NCBI GenBank assembly: GCA_040756415.1
Contig: JBFLYZ010000087.1
Span: 1 to 11,913, forward strand
DNA: 11,913 bases
Origin: JBFLYZ01 sp040756415
Lineage (GTDB): Bacteria > Bacteroidota > Bacteroidia > JADZBD01
Direction of reading: 5' to 3'
Each line of letters opens with the position of its first letter. The stretch's first letter is position 1. A program made the translations under genes and the position numbers. Of this stretch, positions 1 to 6,376 are shown piece after piece. Below the pieces are notes generated by a model. The model was not told the DNA's origin and did no database searches. It worked only from the letters and a program-made list of their open reading frames with translations.

Positions 1-135
1 CGACTTCATCAGCCTTGTTATGAAGATAAAATCTTTGGAAAATTCTCCTTTGCCTGCATAGGAATATATCTCACCGGCAAGTACTCTTGCTTTCTGCCGC
101 GCCCCTATATCTTCAAATTTCTTAAATGTTGCCAT
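1..135 (-). CDS. Four-helix-bundle protein (23S rRNA IVS-type), partial, N-terminal 45 residues
   Basis: The reading frame starts at ATG 135-133 and runs open for 45 codons off the left edge. It begins MATFKKFEDIGARQKAR and has a KGEFSKDF segment at about residues 29-36. This is the N-terminal signature I recognise from the small (about 120 residue) four-helix-bundle family first described in 23S rRNA intervening sequences. The family has no settled biochemical role; homopentameric helical bundles have been solved structurally. The gene lies 36 bases after the nuoD stop on the same strand, so it is probably cotranscribed with nuo, although nuoE would be the usual neighbour. The rest of the protein, including the usual SNIAEG-like motif, is outside the window, so intactness cannot be judged. 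The family call rests on the N-terminal motif only. Confidence 0.72.
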   Translation of the reverse strand, partial: MATFKKFEDIGARQKARVLAGEIYSYAGKGEFSKDFIFITRLMKS

Positions 136-171
136 AACTGTAAATCAAAAACTATAAACTCACGAACTATT
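136..171. repeat. Short degenerate AACTAT/AACTCAC-like array between nuoD and the four-helix gene
   Basis: The 36-base gap contains related AACT-based words on the plus strand: AACTGTAA at 136, AAACTAT at 149, AAACTCACG at 156 and AACTATT at 165. Spacing is about 7-9 bases, with a long break after the first unit. The pattern is weak alone. It is listed because two other intergenic gaps in this window hold arrays of similar period with different units. No promoter or terminator is evident in the gap. Confidence 0.35.
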
Positions 172-1293
172 CTATCTGTCTACGTCAGGTATTACCAGGT
201 CTATTGTTGCCATGATCGCCACCAGGTCGCCTATCTTGGCGCCTTTTGCCATATGCGGCAGTGCTGATAAATTCGAAAAATTGGGCGAGCGGTACTTGAT
301 CCGGTAAGGCGAGGCTGCGCCATCGCTCACGATATACACGCCCAGCTCACCGCGGGCGGTTTCCACGCGCTGGTAGAACTCTCCTTTCGGCAGTTTCAGC
401 ACCGCCTTGGTCTTGGCCTGGAAATCCCCTTCGGGAATGTTGTCAATGAGCTGCTCGATAATGGAAACCGACTGTTTCATCTCGCGCATGCGCACCATGT
501 AACGCCCGTAGCAGTCTCCGCTGGTATCCATCACCTCCTCGAATTGCAGGTTCTCGTATCCATCGTATGGGAACCATTTACGCACATCGCAGCTTACGCC
601 CGATGCTCGGGCAGTAGGACCCGAGCAGCCCCACGATATGGCATCTTCCTTTGAAATATATCCCACCCCTTTCGTGCGCTGCTCGAAGATCACGTTGCCG
701 GTGAGTATCTCATCGTATTCGCTGAACTTGTCCTTGATCTGCTTGATCACCTCCTTTGTTCTCTTCTGGAAGTTGGGGTGCAGGTCGAACATCACCCCAC
801 CGGGCACCATGTAGTTCTGCGTAAGGCGCGCCCCGCAGGTCTCTTCCATGATCTCGTTGATCGCTTCCCGCTCGCGGAAGGCGTAAAAGAAGGGCGTTAC
901 CGCGCCCAGGTCGAGTCCCGTACATCCCCACCACAACTGGTGCGAAGAAAGGCGCGTGAGCTCGGCCATCAGCAGGCGTATGGTCTTGGCGCGGGGAGGG
1001 GCCTCTACCCCTATTGCTTTCTCCACGCAGAGGGCGCAGGCCTGGTTGTTGATATGAGCCGAAAGGTAATCCATGCGGCTCGTTGCGAAAATAAAGTTGC
1101 GGTACGAAAGGCTCTCGCTCATCTTCTCGATGGAGCGATGAATGTATCCCAGGTGAGGCTGTACCTTTTTAATGATCTCCCCGTCCAGCCATACCTTCAG
1201 GTGAAGCACCCCGTGCGTAGAAGGGTGCTGGGGGCCCATATTGATGACGAACTCGCCTTCCTCGGTAATGTAGTCCTCTTCGATCAGGCTCAT
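172..1293 (-). CDS. nuoD: NADH-quinone oxidoreductase subunit D (complex I 49 kDa homologue)
   Basis: This 373-residue protein is the 49 kDa-type subunit of the complex I peripheral arm. With NuoB it forms the quinone-reduction site at the membrane interface. The N-terminal GPQHPSTHGVL motif (20-30) carries H23 and H27, matching the conserved quinone-site loop histidines. Y76 in SRMDY matches the quinone headgroup tyrosine of bovine and Thermus enzymes. Other family blocks are LDLGAVTPFF (about 127-136), ARASGVSCDVRK in the middle, ELGVYIVSDG near the C-terminus, and the terminal VDR. It is a little shorter than many NuoD proteins (about 390-430), mainly from a short N-terminus; all core blocks are present. 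The start ATG overlaps the nuoC stop in an ATGA quartet (1290-1293), which supports the start and suggests translational coupling. It is a stand-alone NuoD, not a NuoCD fusion. Confidence 0.97.
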   Translation of the reverse strand: MSLIEEDYITEEGEFVINMGPQHPSTHGVLHLKVWLDGEIIKKVQPHLGYIHRSIEKMSESLSYRNFIFATSRMDYLSAHINNQACALCVEKAIGVEAPPRAKTIRLLMAELTRLSSHQLWWGCTGLDLGAVTPFFYAFREREAINEIMEETCGARLTQNYMVPGGVMFDLHPNFQKRTKEVIKQIKDKFSEYDEILTGNVIFEQRTKGVGYISKEDAISWGCSGPTARASGVSCDVRKWFPYDGYENLQFEEVMDTSGDCYGRYMVRMREMKQSVSIIEQLIDNIPEGDFQAKTKAVLKLPKGEFYQRVETARGELGVYIVSDGAASPYRIKYRSPNFSNLSALPHMAKGAKIGDLVAIMATIDLVIPDVDR

Positions 1294-1745
1294 AGCTCTA
1301 TCATGTTTTCATCCACATAATCTTTCCTGAGCGGATACCCCGGCCAGTCCTCATCCAGGAATATCCTGCGCAGGTCAGGATGGTTCAGGAACTTAATGCC
1401 GAAGAGATCGTACACCTCGCGTTCGTGGAACTCGGCCGTGCGCCAGATGCCGCTTACCGATTCCACCTGCGGATTATTCCTGTCGGTTATTTTGGCCTTC
1501 ACGACCAGCGTATGTCTGTGCTGCTTCGAAAGCAGGTGGTATACGGTCACAAAATGGTCTTTCCAGTCGATGGCCGTCATGCAGAACAGGTAATCGAACT
1601 GGTAATCGGGGTTGGAGCGCAGGGTACGCATCAGAGGCAGCAGCTCGGCCGGGGTCACGATCATATTCAGGAATTCGCCCGTTTCATCGAAGACCGCGGT
1701 GGGCAGATGCGCTGACAACGATGCTTTCAGTTCCTCTCTGGTCAT
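1290..1745 (-). CDS. nuoC: NADH-quinone oxidoreductase subunit C (complex I 30 kDa homologue)
   Basis: This 151-residue protein is the 30 kDa peripheral-arm subunit, which packs against NuoD and helps assemble the quinone module. The family signature is complete at about residues 105-140: EFHEREVYDLFGIKF, then HPDLRRI, then GYPLRKD. An open frame extends upstream to 1844, but I place the start at ATG 1745-1743 (MTREELKASL). The upstream extension lies wholly inside nuoB in another frame and has no NuoC features, and this ATG overlaps the nuoB TGA as ATGA (1742-1745). The stop overlaps nuoD in the same way. The chain is short compared with proteobacterial NuoC, as expected for the minimal unfused form. 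No cofactor residues are expected in this subunit and none are seen. Confidence 0.95.
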   Translation of the reverse strand: MTREELKASLSAHLPTAVFDETGEFLNMIVTPAELLPLMRTLRSNPDYQFDYLFCMTAIDWKDHFVTVYHLLSKQHRHTLVVKAKITDRNNPQVESVSGIWRTAEFHEREVYDLFGIKFLNHPDLRRIFLDEDWPGYPLRKDYVDENMIEL

Positions 1746-2275
1746 TTCGCTTCTTCCTTTTTCCTGCGGAAATAGGGTTCTTTTTTGATCTTTTCCTGCA
1801 GGGTGATCATGGCATGCAGCAGGGCCTCCGGCCGCGGGGGGCATCCCGGGATATAAACATCCACCGGGATGACGTGATCCACGCCCTTGACCACCGAATA
1901 CGTATTATAAAAGAAAGGCCCTCCCGATATGGTGCATGCGCCCATGGCGATGACATATTTGGGATCGGCCATCTGGTCGTAGAGGCGCTTCAGCACGGGC
2001 GCCATCTTCATGACGATGGTGCCGGCCACAATGATCAGGTCGGCCTGGCGCGGGGTGGCGCGGGCCACTTCAAATCCGAAGCGGCTCCAGTCGTGCTTGG
2101 CATCGGCAGCGCTCATCATCTCGATGGCGCAGCAACTGGTGCCGAACACCAGGGGCCAGAGCGAGTTGGCGCGGGCCCAGTTGATCGCATCATCCAGCTT
2201 GGTGACCAGTATGCCCCCGTCAGCGGTCTCGTGAACATCGCCCGGAAACTCTATTTTCTTTTTTTCTTCAGCCAC
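1742..2275 (-). CDS. nuoB: NADH-quinone oxidoreductase subunit B (complex I PSST homologue, N2 cluster)
   Basis: This 177-residue protein carries iron-sulfur cluster N2, the last electron carrier before quinone in complex I. All four expected ligands are visible: the adjacent pair C48 and C49 in TSCCAIEMM, C114 in MGACTISGGPF, and C145 in YIPGCPPRPEAL. The start is GTG at 2275-2273. An in-frame TAG lies only two codons upstream and the next in-frame ATG is within the conserved core (M53), so GTG is the only sensible initiator. There is no strong Shine-Dalgarno sequence. The gene is 90 bases downstream of nuoA, a gap filled by a short degenerate tandem array, and overlaps nuoC by 4 bases. The C-terminus is lysine-rich (KKEPYFRRKKEEAK). 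Confidence 0.97.
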   Translation of the reverse strand: MAEEKKKIEFPGDVHETADGGILVTKLDDAINWARANSLWPLVFGTSCCAIEMMSAADAKHDWSRFGFEVARATPRQADLIIVAGTIVMKMAPVLKRLYDQMADPKYVIAMGACTISGGPFFYNTYSVVKGVDHVIPVDVYIPGCPPRPEALLHAMITLQEKIKKEPYFRRKKEEAK

Positions 2276-2299
2276 CGCCTATCTTTTCATGTTTTTATA

Positions 2300-2355
2300 T
2301 TTCACATCTCACCGTTCACATTTCACCCTTCATATCTCATATCTCACATTTCTCA
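2300..2355. repeat. Degenerate short tandem array (TTTCACA/TCTCATA-like units) between nuoA and nuoB
   Basis: About eight units of 6-8 bases follow each other on the plus strand, each built on TTTCACA or TCTCATA. Units start near 2300, 2307, 2315, 2321, 2329, 2335, 2342 and 2349. The period drifts through single-base insertions, so it is not a clean microsatellite. It fills most of the 90-base gap between nuoA stop (2366) and nuoB start (2275), inside the operon, and would be transcribed as a purine-rich TGAGATA/TGAAATG tract. I see no hairpin in it. Function is unknown. Confidence 0.7.
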
Positions 2356-2365
2356 TCCTTCTTCC

Positions 2366-2716
2366 CTACATCCACTTCAACGCCCCTTTCTTCCACGCAT
2401 ACAGCAGCCCCATGAACAGGATGAACATAAAAATGAGTATTTCCACCAGGGCCACCATGCCTATTTCCTTCACCACCACCGCCCAGGGATACATGAACAC
2501 CAGCTCCACATCGAAAATGAGGAAAATAAGGGCAAAAAGATAGTATCCCACATTGAACTGTATCCAGGATGTTCCCGAAGTGGGAATCCCGCACTCGTAA
2601 GCCTCCCCTTTCACGGGATTGGACGAGGTTTTGGCCAGCAGCCTGGACAGCAGAATGCCGCCTCCCGCGAAAGCGATCCCGCACAAAAAAAGCATGATCA
2701 GCGACTCAACACCCAT
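2366..2716 (-). CDS. nuoA: NADH-quinone oxidoreductase subunit A (complex I ND3 homologue)
   Basis: This 116-residue membrane protein matches ND3/NuoA in length and layout. Three hydrophobic helices lie at about residues 4-27, 58-80 and 85-107. Between helices 1 and 2 is the conserved loop with EAYECGIP (38-45); C42 corresponds to the ND3 cysteine exposed in the deactive mitochondrial enzyme. Helix 2 holds FDVELVF with D69 and E71, equivalent to acidic residues implicated in coupling in E. coli NuoA. It is the first gene of the operon, and its ATG (2716-2714) faces the divergent ferredoxin gene across 137 bases. A minus-strand TAAATTTG box about 75 bases upstream is a candidate promoter -7 element. 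Confidence 0.96.
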   Translation of the reverse strand: MGVESLIMLFLCGIAFAGGGILLSRLLAKTSSNPVKGEAYECGIPTSGTSWIQFNVGYYLFALIFLIFDVELVFMYPWAVVVKEIGMVALVEILIFMFILFMGLLYAWKKGALKWM

Positions 2717-2853
2717 AGCCTTGGTTCAGAAGGTAAACATAACGAATTTATTGCCGTGCGTATTAAACAAAATGTTATTTTTACGCCACCAAATTTATAG
2801 GATATTTTTTACTAAATTTAGAGTCATTTTTAAACAATTTAAAAACATACGCT
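2717..2853. promoter_or_regulatory. Divergent promoter region between nuoA and the ferredoxin-kor operon
   Basis: This AT-rich 137-base spacer must hold the promoters for both operons. On the minus strand, TAAATTTG at 2797-2790 matches the Bacteroidota -7 consensus TAnnTTTG exactly and would give a nuo leader of roughly 65 bases. On the plus strand, TAAATTTA at 2813-2820 is one base off the consensus, about 33 bases before the ferredoxin start. I could not find a convincing -33 TTG/TTTG element at the right spacing for either one. The two boxes lie only 15 bases apart, so the two transcription complexes might interfere, but this is inference from pattern alone. Confidence 0.45.
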
Positions 2854-3204
2854 ATGGCTATTAAAATCACAGAAGAGTGCATCAACTGCGGTGCGTGCGA
2901 ACCGGAATGTCCGAACAATGCCATCTATGAGAACGGTGCGGAGTGGAGATTTTCGGATAAAACCATCCTGAAAGGCACCTTTACCTCCAAGACCGGCCTT
3001 ACCGTGGATGCCGATGCGCCTCAGCCTGCGGTTTCAAATGACTTCTACTATATCGTTACCGATAAGTGCACCGAATGCGTAGGCTTTCATGACGAGCCCC
3101 AGTGCGCTTCGGTTTGCCCGGTCGACTGCTGCGTGCCCGACCCCGATCACGTGGAAAGCAAGGAAGATCTCCTGGCCAAGAAGGCGAGCCTGCACGGATC
3201 CTAA
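2854..3204 (+). CDS. 2[4Fe-4S] ferredoxin with inter-cluster insertion (Alvin-like)
   Basis: This 116-residue soluble ferredoxin is the likely electron acceptor of the KorAB enzyme encoded just downstream (19-base gap). The first cluster motif is C9-x2-C12-x2-C15-x3-C19-P. The second is C72-x2-C75-x8-C84-x3-C88-P. An eight-residue spacer in the second motif is typical of Allochromatium vinosum-type (Alvin) ferredoxins, which are low-potential carriers. About 50 residues lie between the two motifs, longer than in minimal bacterial 2[4Fe-4S] ferredoxins, and two more cysteines follow at 92-93. No signal peptide or membrane segment is seen, so it is cytoplasmic. There is no Shine-Dalgarno; the leader is A-rich, as often seen in Bacteroidota. 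Gene naming varies in this family, so no symbol is given. Confidence 0.93.
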   Translation: MAIKITEECINCGACEPECPNNAIYENGAEWRFSDKTILKGTFTSKTGLTVDADAPQPAVSNDFYYIVTDKCTECVGFHDEPQCASVCPVDCCVPDPDHVESKEDLLAKKASLHGS

Positions 3205-3223
3205 ATCTTTTTAAAACACACAG

Positions 3224-5089
3224 ATGGAAACATTAGAAAAAAAGGGTACTGCGAAGGAAACCAGGGAGGCATCGAGCGTTGTGATCCTCTTCGCGGGCGA
3301 CTCCGGTGACGGTATTCAGCTTACGGGTTCGCAGTTCACCAATACGGCCGCTCTGCTCGGCAACGATATATCCACCTTCCCGAATTTCCCGGCCGAGATC
3401 CGGGCCCCGCAGGGAACACTGGCCGGTGTATCCGGCTTCCAGCTTCATTTCGGAAGCGTGAACGTGTATACAGCGGGCGATGTATGCGATGTGCTGGTGG
3501 TGATGAATGCCGCGGCATTGAAAGCCAACATTAAATCCCTGAAAGAGGGCGGGACCATTATCGCCAACAGCGATGGCTTCGATCCCAAGAACCTGGAGCT
3601 GGCCAAGTACGCCAAGGGCGATAACCCGCTGACCAACGGCTCGCTGGAAAAGTACCGCGTCATTACCATGGACGTGACCAAGCTCACCCGCGCCTGCCTC
3701 GAAGGTTCAGGCATGGGCATCAAGGAGATCGACCGTTCCAAGAACATGTTCGTGCTCGGCTTCATCTACTGGATGTACAACCGCGACATGAGCTTTACGC
3801 TCGAATTCCTCAAGGAGCAGTTCAAAAAGCGCCCCGAGCTGATCGAGGCCAATACCAAAGTACTGAAAGCGGGCTATGCTTTCGGTGATACCACCGAAAC
3901 GCCCATGACCCGCTACGAGGTGAAGAAGGCCCCTATGGAAAAGGGCACTTACCGCAACATCATGGGTAACCAGGCTACGGCTTACGGGCTGATCGCTGCC
4001 TCGCAGAAAGCCGGGCTGAAGCTGTTCTACGGCACCTATCCCATTACTCCCGCTTCCGATATCCTGCACGAGCTCTCCAAGCATAAGAATTTTGGCGTGA
4101 AGACCTTCCAGGCTGAAGATGAGATCGCGGGCGTGACATCGGCCATTGGCGCTTCTTTCGGAGGAGCGCTGGGCGTGACCGCCTCTTCCGGCCCCGGAAT
4201 CGCGCTCAAAGGCGAGGCCATCGGACTGGCCGTGATGCTGGAGCTTCCGCTGGTGATCATTAACGTGCAGCGCGGAGGTCCCTCTACCGGCCTTCCCACG
4301 AAGACCGAGCAGGCCGACCTGATGCAGGCCATGTACGGCCGCAACGGGGAATGCCCCGTGGCCATCGTTGCCGCCCAATCCCCTTCGGATTGTTTCTACA
4401 GCGCCTTCGAGGCCTGCCGCATCGCGGTAGAGCACATGATCCCTACATTCCTGCTCACTGACGGCTACATCGCCAACGGCTCGGAGCCCTGGCGCTTTCC
4501 CAAGTCGGCCGACCTGAAGGAGATCAAGCCCCAGTTCGCAAAGGCGGTGGAAGGAGAAAAATTCCTGCCGTACAGGCGTGACGAGAAACTGTCCCGCCAG
4601 TGGGCCATTCCCGGAACCAAGGGGCTGGAGCACCGCATTGGCGGCATCGAGAAACAGCATGAGACCGGCAATATTTCGTACGACCCGGAGAACCACGAGT
4701 TCATGGTGAAGCTGCGCCAGGAGAAAGTAGATCGCATAGCGGACTATATTCCCCCGCAGACCATAGATAACGGCAAGGATAAGGGCAAAGTGCTGGTGTT
4801 GGGATGGGGCTCTACCTACGGCTCGATCAAGACCGCTGTGCGTGAGGCCATTGCCGAAGGCTACAGCGTATCGCACGCGCACGTGAAGTACCTCAGCCCC
4901 CTGCCGAAGAACCTCGGGGATATCCTGAAAAGTTTCGACAAGGTGCTGATGCCCGAGATGAATAACGGACAATTTTCCAAAGTGATCCGCGATCGCTTCA
5001 TGATCGATGCGATAGGCCTGAACAAGATACAGGGCATGCCTTTTACCGCGGAAGAAATAAAGAAAAAAATAATCGAATTGGCTAAATAA
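3224..5089 (+). CDS. korA: 2-oxoacid:ferredoxin oxidoreductase, fused gamma/alpha subunit (probably 2-oxoglutarate)
   Basis: This 621-residue protein is the large subunit of a CoA-dependent 2-oxoacid:ferredoxin oxidoreductase, which oxidatively decarboxylates a 2-oxoacid to acyl-CoA and reduces ferredoxin. Residues about 18-225 form the gamma domain, with FAGDSGDGIQLTG near the start and PNFPAEIRAPQGT at 53-65. Residues about 243-425 form the alpha pyrimidine-binding domain, with GNQATAYG, YPITPAS (272-278), SSGPG (321-325) and RGGPSTGLPTKTEQADL (350-366). Residues about 520-620 form the C-terminal alpha domain (VLVLGWGSTYG). The fused gamma-alpha layout and the GLPTKTEQADL block fit the KorA group better than pyruvate enzymes, but substrate choice is not proven by sequence. 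It lies between the ferredoxin and the beta subunit, forming a complete functional operon. Confidence 0.93.
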   Translation: METLEKKGTAKETREASSVVILFAGDSGDGIQLTGSQFTNTAALLGNDISTFPNFPAEIRAPQGTLAGVSGFQLHFGSVNVYTAGDVCDVLVVMNAAALKANIKSLKEGGTIIANSDGFDPKNLELAKYAKGDNPLTNGSLEKYRVITMDVTKLTRACLEGSGMGIKEIDRSKNMFVLGFIYWMYNRDMSFTLEFLKEQFKKRPELIEANTKVLKAGYAFGDTTETPMTRYEVKKAPMEKGTYRNIMGNQATAYGLIAASQKAGLKLFYGTYPITPASDILHELSKHKNFGVKTFQAEDEIAGVTSAIGASFGGALGVTASSGPGIALKGEAIGLAVMLELPLVIINVQRGGPSTGLPTKTEQADLMQAMYGRNGECPVAIVAAQSPSDCFYSAFEACRIAVEHMIPTFLLTDGYIANGSEPWRFPKSADLKEIKPQFAKAVEGEKFLPYRRDEKLSRQWAIPGTKGLEHRIGGIEKQHETGNISYDPENHEFMVKLRQEKVDRIADYIPPQTIDNGKDKGKVLVLGWGSTYGSIKTAVREAIAEGYSVSHAHVKYLSPLPKNLGDILKSFDKVLMPEMNNGQFSKVIRDRFMIDAIGLNKIQGMPFTAEEIKKKIIELAK

Positions 5090-5091
5090 GA

Positions 5092-5136
5092 CCTCACTCC
5101 AACGCCTCTTCGTGAAAACGCGAGAGGGGAATGAGG
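5092..5136 (+). repeat. Long imperfect palindrome (REP-like hairpin) between korA and korB
   Basis: Arms CCTCACTCC (5092-5100) and GGAATGAGG (5128-5136) pair at 8 of 9 positions. Inside them CCTCT (5105-5109) pairs with AGAGG (5123-5127), followed by a two-base CG/CG pair (5111-5112 with 5121-5122) closing an 8-base loop. AACG (5101-5104) is a one-sided bulge. No T-run follows, so it is not a standard terminator. The CCTCACTCC...CCTCT...AGAGG...AATGAGG layout resembles dispersed palindromes I remember from Bacteroidota genomes, but I could not check copy number. It could modulate the korA:korB ratio or protect mRNA ends. Confidence 0.65.
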
Positions 5137-5154
5137 GTTGAAAAAAGAGAAGAC

Positions 5155-6186
5155 ATGAGCGACACACAAACATTAGAACCGAAACTCACCCCTAAGGATT
5201 TTGTAAGCGACCAGGACGTACGCTGGTGCCCCGGCTGCGGGGATTACTCCATCCTTAAGCAGGTGCAGAGCATAATGCCCGAGATCGGTGTGAAGAAAGA
5301 AGATATCGTGTTCATTTCCGGCATCGGCTGCTCTTCGCGCTTTCCTTATTATATGGAAACCTTCGGCCTGCACGGCATACACGGCAGGGCTGCCGCTATC
5401 TCCAGCGGGCTGAAGACGGTTCGTCCCGAACTGAGCGTGTGGATGGTGACCGGTGATGGCGACTGCCTGTCTATTGGCGGCAATCACTTCATTCACCTGC
5501 TTCGGAGGAATTTCGACATAAAGGTGCTGTTGTTCAATAACGAGATCTACGGCCTGACCAAAGGCCAGTACTCCCCCGCTTCACCGCTGGGTAAGGTAAC
5601 CAAGTCGACCCCTATGGGCTCGGTCGACCATCCTTTCAACCCGCTGGCCCTGGCCCTGGGCGCTGACGGCACCTTCATTGCCCGCTCGATGGACCGCGAC
5701 CCCAAGCACCTGCGCGATGTTTTGATGCGCGCCAACAAGCACCGGGGCACTGCGCTGGTAGAGATCTACCAGAACTGCAACGTGTTCAACGATGGCGCCT
5801 TCGAGGTGTTCACCGAAAAGAAGACCAAGAAGCTGGAAACCCTCTTTGTAGAGCAGGGCAAGCCGCTGGTATTTGGCGAGAACAACGAGAAAGGCATCAA
5901 GCTGGACGGCTTCAAGCCGGTGATCGTTGACCTGAATGCCAACGGCACTTCGGCCAACGACCTGTGGATACACGATGAAAAGGACCCGGTGAAGGCCAGC
6001 ATACTGGTGCGTTTCTTCGACAGCCCGGATAAGCCCAACCACCTGCCCCGCCCTTTCGGAGTGTTCTATACCGAAGACCGCTTTACTTACGAGGATGCTT
6101 TAAACAAGCAGGTAGAGGAGGCTTCCGCCAGGGGAGCCGATCTGGATGCTTTGCTGCGAGGCAAGAATACCTGGACGATCAACTAG
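5155..6186 (+). CDS. korB: 2-oxoacid:ferredoxin oxidoreductase, beta (TPP-binding) subunit
   Basis: This 343-residue subunit binds thiamine pyrophosphate and the catalytic [4Fe-4S] cluster of the KorAB complex. Cluster ligands are probably C25 and C28 (RWCPGCGDYS), C59 (GIGCSSRFPYY) and C208 (YQNCNVFND). The TPP/Mg signature is GDGDCLSIGGNH (100-111) followed by NNEIYGLTKGQYSP (128-141). An alternative in-frame ATG at 5131 adds eight residues (MRVEKRED), but it lies inside the 3' arm of the intergenic hairpin, and the A/G-rich AAAAAAGAGAAGAC just before 5155 is a more natural leader. The gene ends in TAG at 6184-6186 and is followed by a strong terminator. Substrate assignment follows korA. 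Confidence 0.94.
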   Translation: MSDTQTLEPKLTPKDFVSDQDVRWCPGCGDYSILKQVQSIMPEIGVKKEDIVFISGIGCSSRFPYYMETFGLHGIHGRAAAISSGLKTVRPELSVWMVTGDGDCLSIGGNHFIHLLRRNFDIKVLLFNNEIYGLTKGQYSPASPLGKVTKSTPMGSVDHPFNPLALALGADGTFIARSMDRDPKHLRDVLMRANKHRGTALVEIYQNCNVFNDGAFEVFTEKKTKKLETLFVEQGKPLVFGENNEKGIKLDGFKPVIVDLNANGTSANDLWIHDEKDPVKASILVRFFDSPDKPNHLPRPFGVFYTEDRFTYEDALNKQVEEASARGADLDALLRGKNTWTIN

Positions 6187-6214
6187 TATCAGGTATTAAG
6201 GTATAAAGTATCAC
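6186..6214. repeat. Degenerate short tandem array (GTATCAG-like units) after korB
   Basis: Four units of 7-8 bases beginning GTAT start at 6186, 6193, 6201 and 6208, with consensus close to GTATYAR. The first unit begins on the last base of the korB stop codon. The array ends just before the terminator stem at 6217. Its period matches the arrays at 2300-2355 and 136-171, but the unit sequence differs. Confidence 0.6.
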
Positions 6215-6216
6215 AT

Positions 6217-6274
6217 AAACCCCCATGGCTCTTCTTCGCTAAAAACTGCGAAGAGCAAGCAGCGGGGGTTTTTT
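6217..6274 (+). terminator. Intrinsic terminator of the ferredoxin-korAB operon
   Basis: AAACCCCC (6217-6224) pairs with GGGGGTTT (6264-6271) and the T-run continues to 6274. Inside, GCTCTTC...GC (from 6228) pairs with GCGAAGAGC (6248-6256) around a TAAAAACT loop, leaving a small bulge. The hairpin lies 30 bases after the korB stop. Read from the other strand, the stem is followed by only three Ts, so it may serve convergent gdhA weakly. Confidence 0.85.
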
Positions 6275-6376
6275 GTTTACAGGCTAATTGTTGAGAAACA
6301 TGCGTTTGTCCTTTAGATCCGCGGGAGATCATTCTCCTTATGAAGCCGAATTGGCGGATGATCGCGTCTTTCACTA
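6275..6376. other. Convergent intergenic tail between the kor terminator and the gdhA stop
   Basis: These 102 bases separate two convergent transcription units. I see no gene. A small perfect palindrome, GGAGA-TCAT-TCTCC, lies at 6324-6337, without a T-run on either side, so it is not a convincing terminator for gdhA. The stronger hairpin at 6217-6274 is the more likely end for both directions. Confidence 0.4.

Noticed and set aside
1746..1844. Upstream in-frame extension of nuoC (33 residues starting MPPAAGG).
   Set aside because: It is entirely within nuoB in a different frame and lacks NuoC character. The ATGA overlap at 1742-1745 gives the natural start.
2300..2355. Possible CRISPR-like array.
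   Set aside because: Units are only 6-8 bases with no spacers. A CRISPR array needs repeats of about 23-40 bases with unique spacers.
1721..2800. Long plus-strand open frame opposite nuoB and nuoA (359 codons).
   Set aside because: It lies antisense to two well-supported genes and contains low-complexity His/Phe/Ser stretches from the repeat array. No family motif is visible.
5131..5154. Alternative korB start giving eight extra residues.
   Set aside because: The ATG lies in the 3' arm of the intergenic palindrome; the ATG at 5155 follows a purine-rich leader and fits family N-termini better.
3707..5173. Large minus-strand frame (488 codons) opposite korA.
   Set aside because: It is a shadow of the GC-biased korA codons. 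The translation has no recognisable motif, while the plus-strand frame has full KorA signatures.
6324..6337. Small palindrome GGAGA-TCAT-TCTCC as terminator for gdhA.
   Set aside because: The stem is only five bases and no T-run follows on the minus strand.
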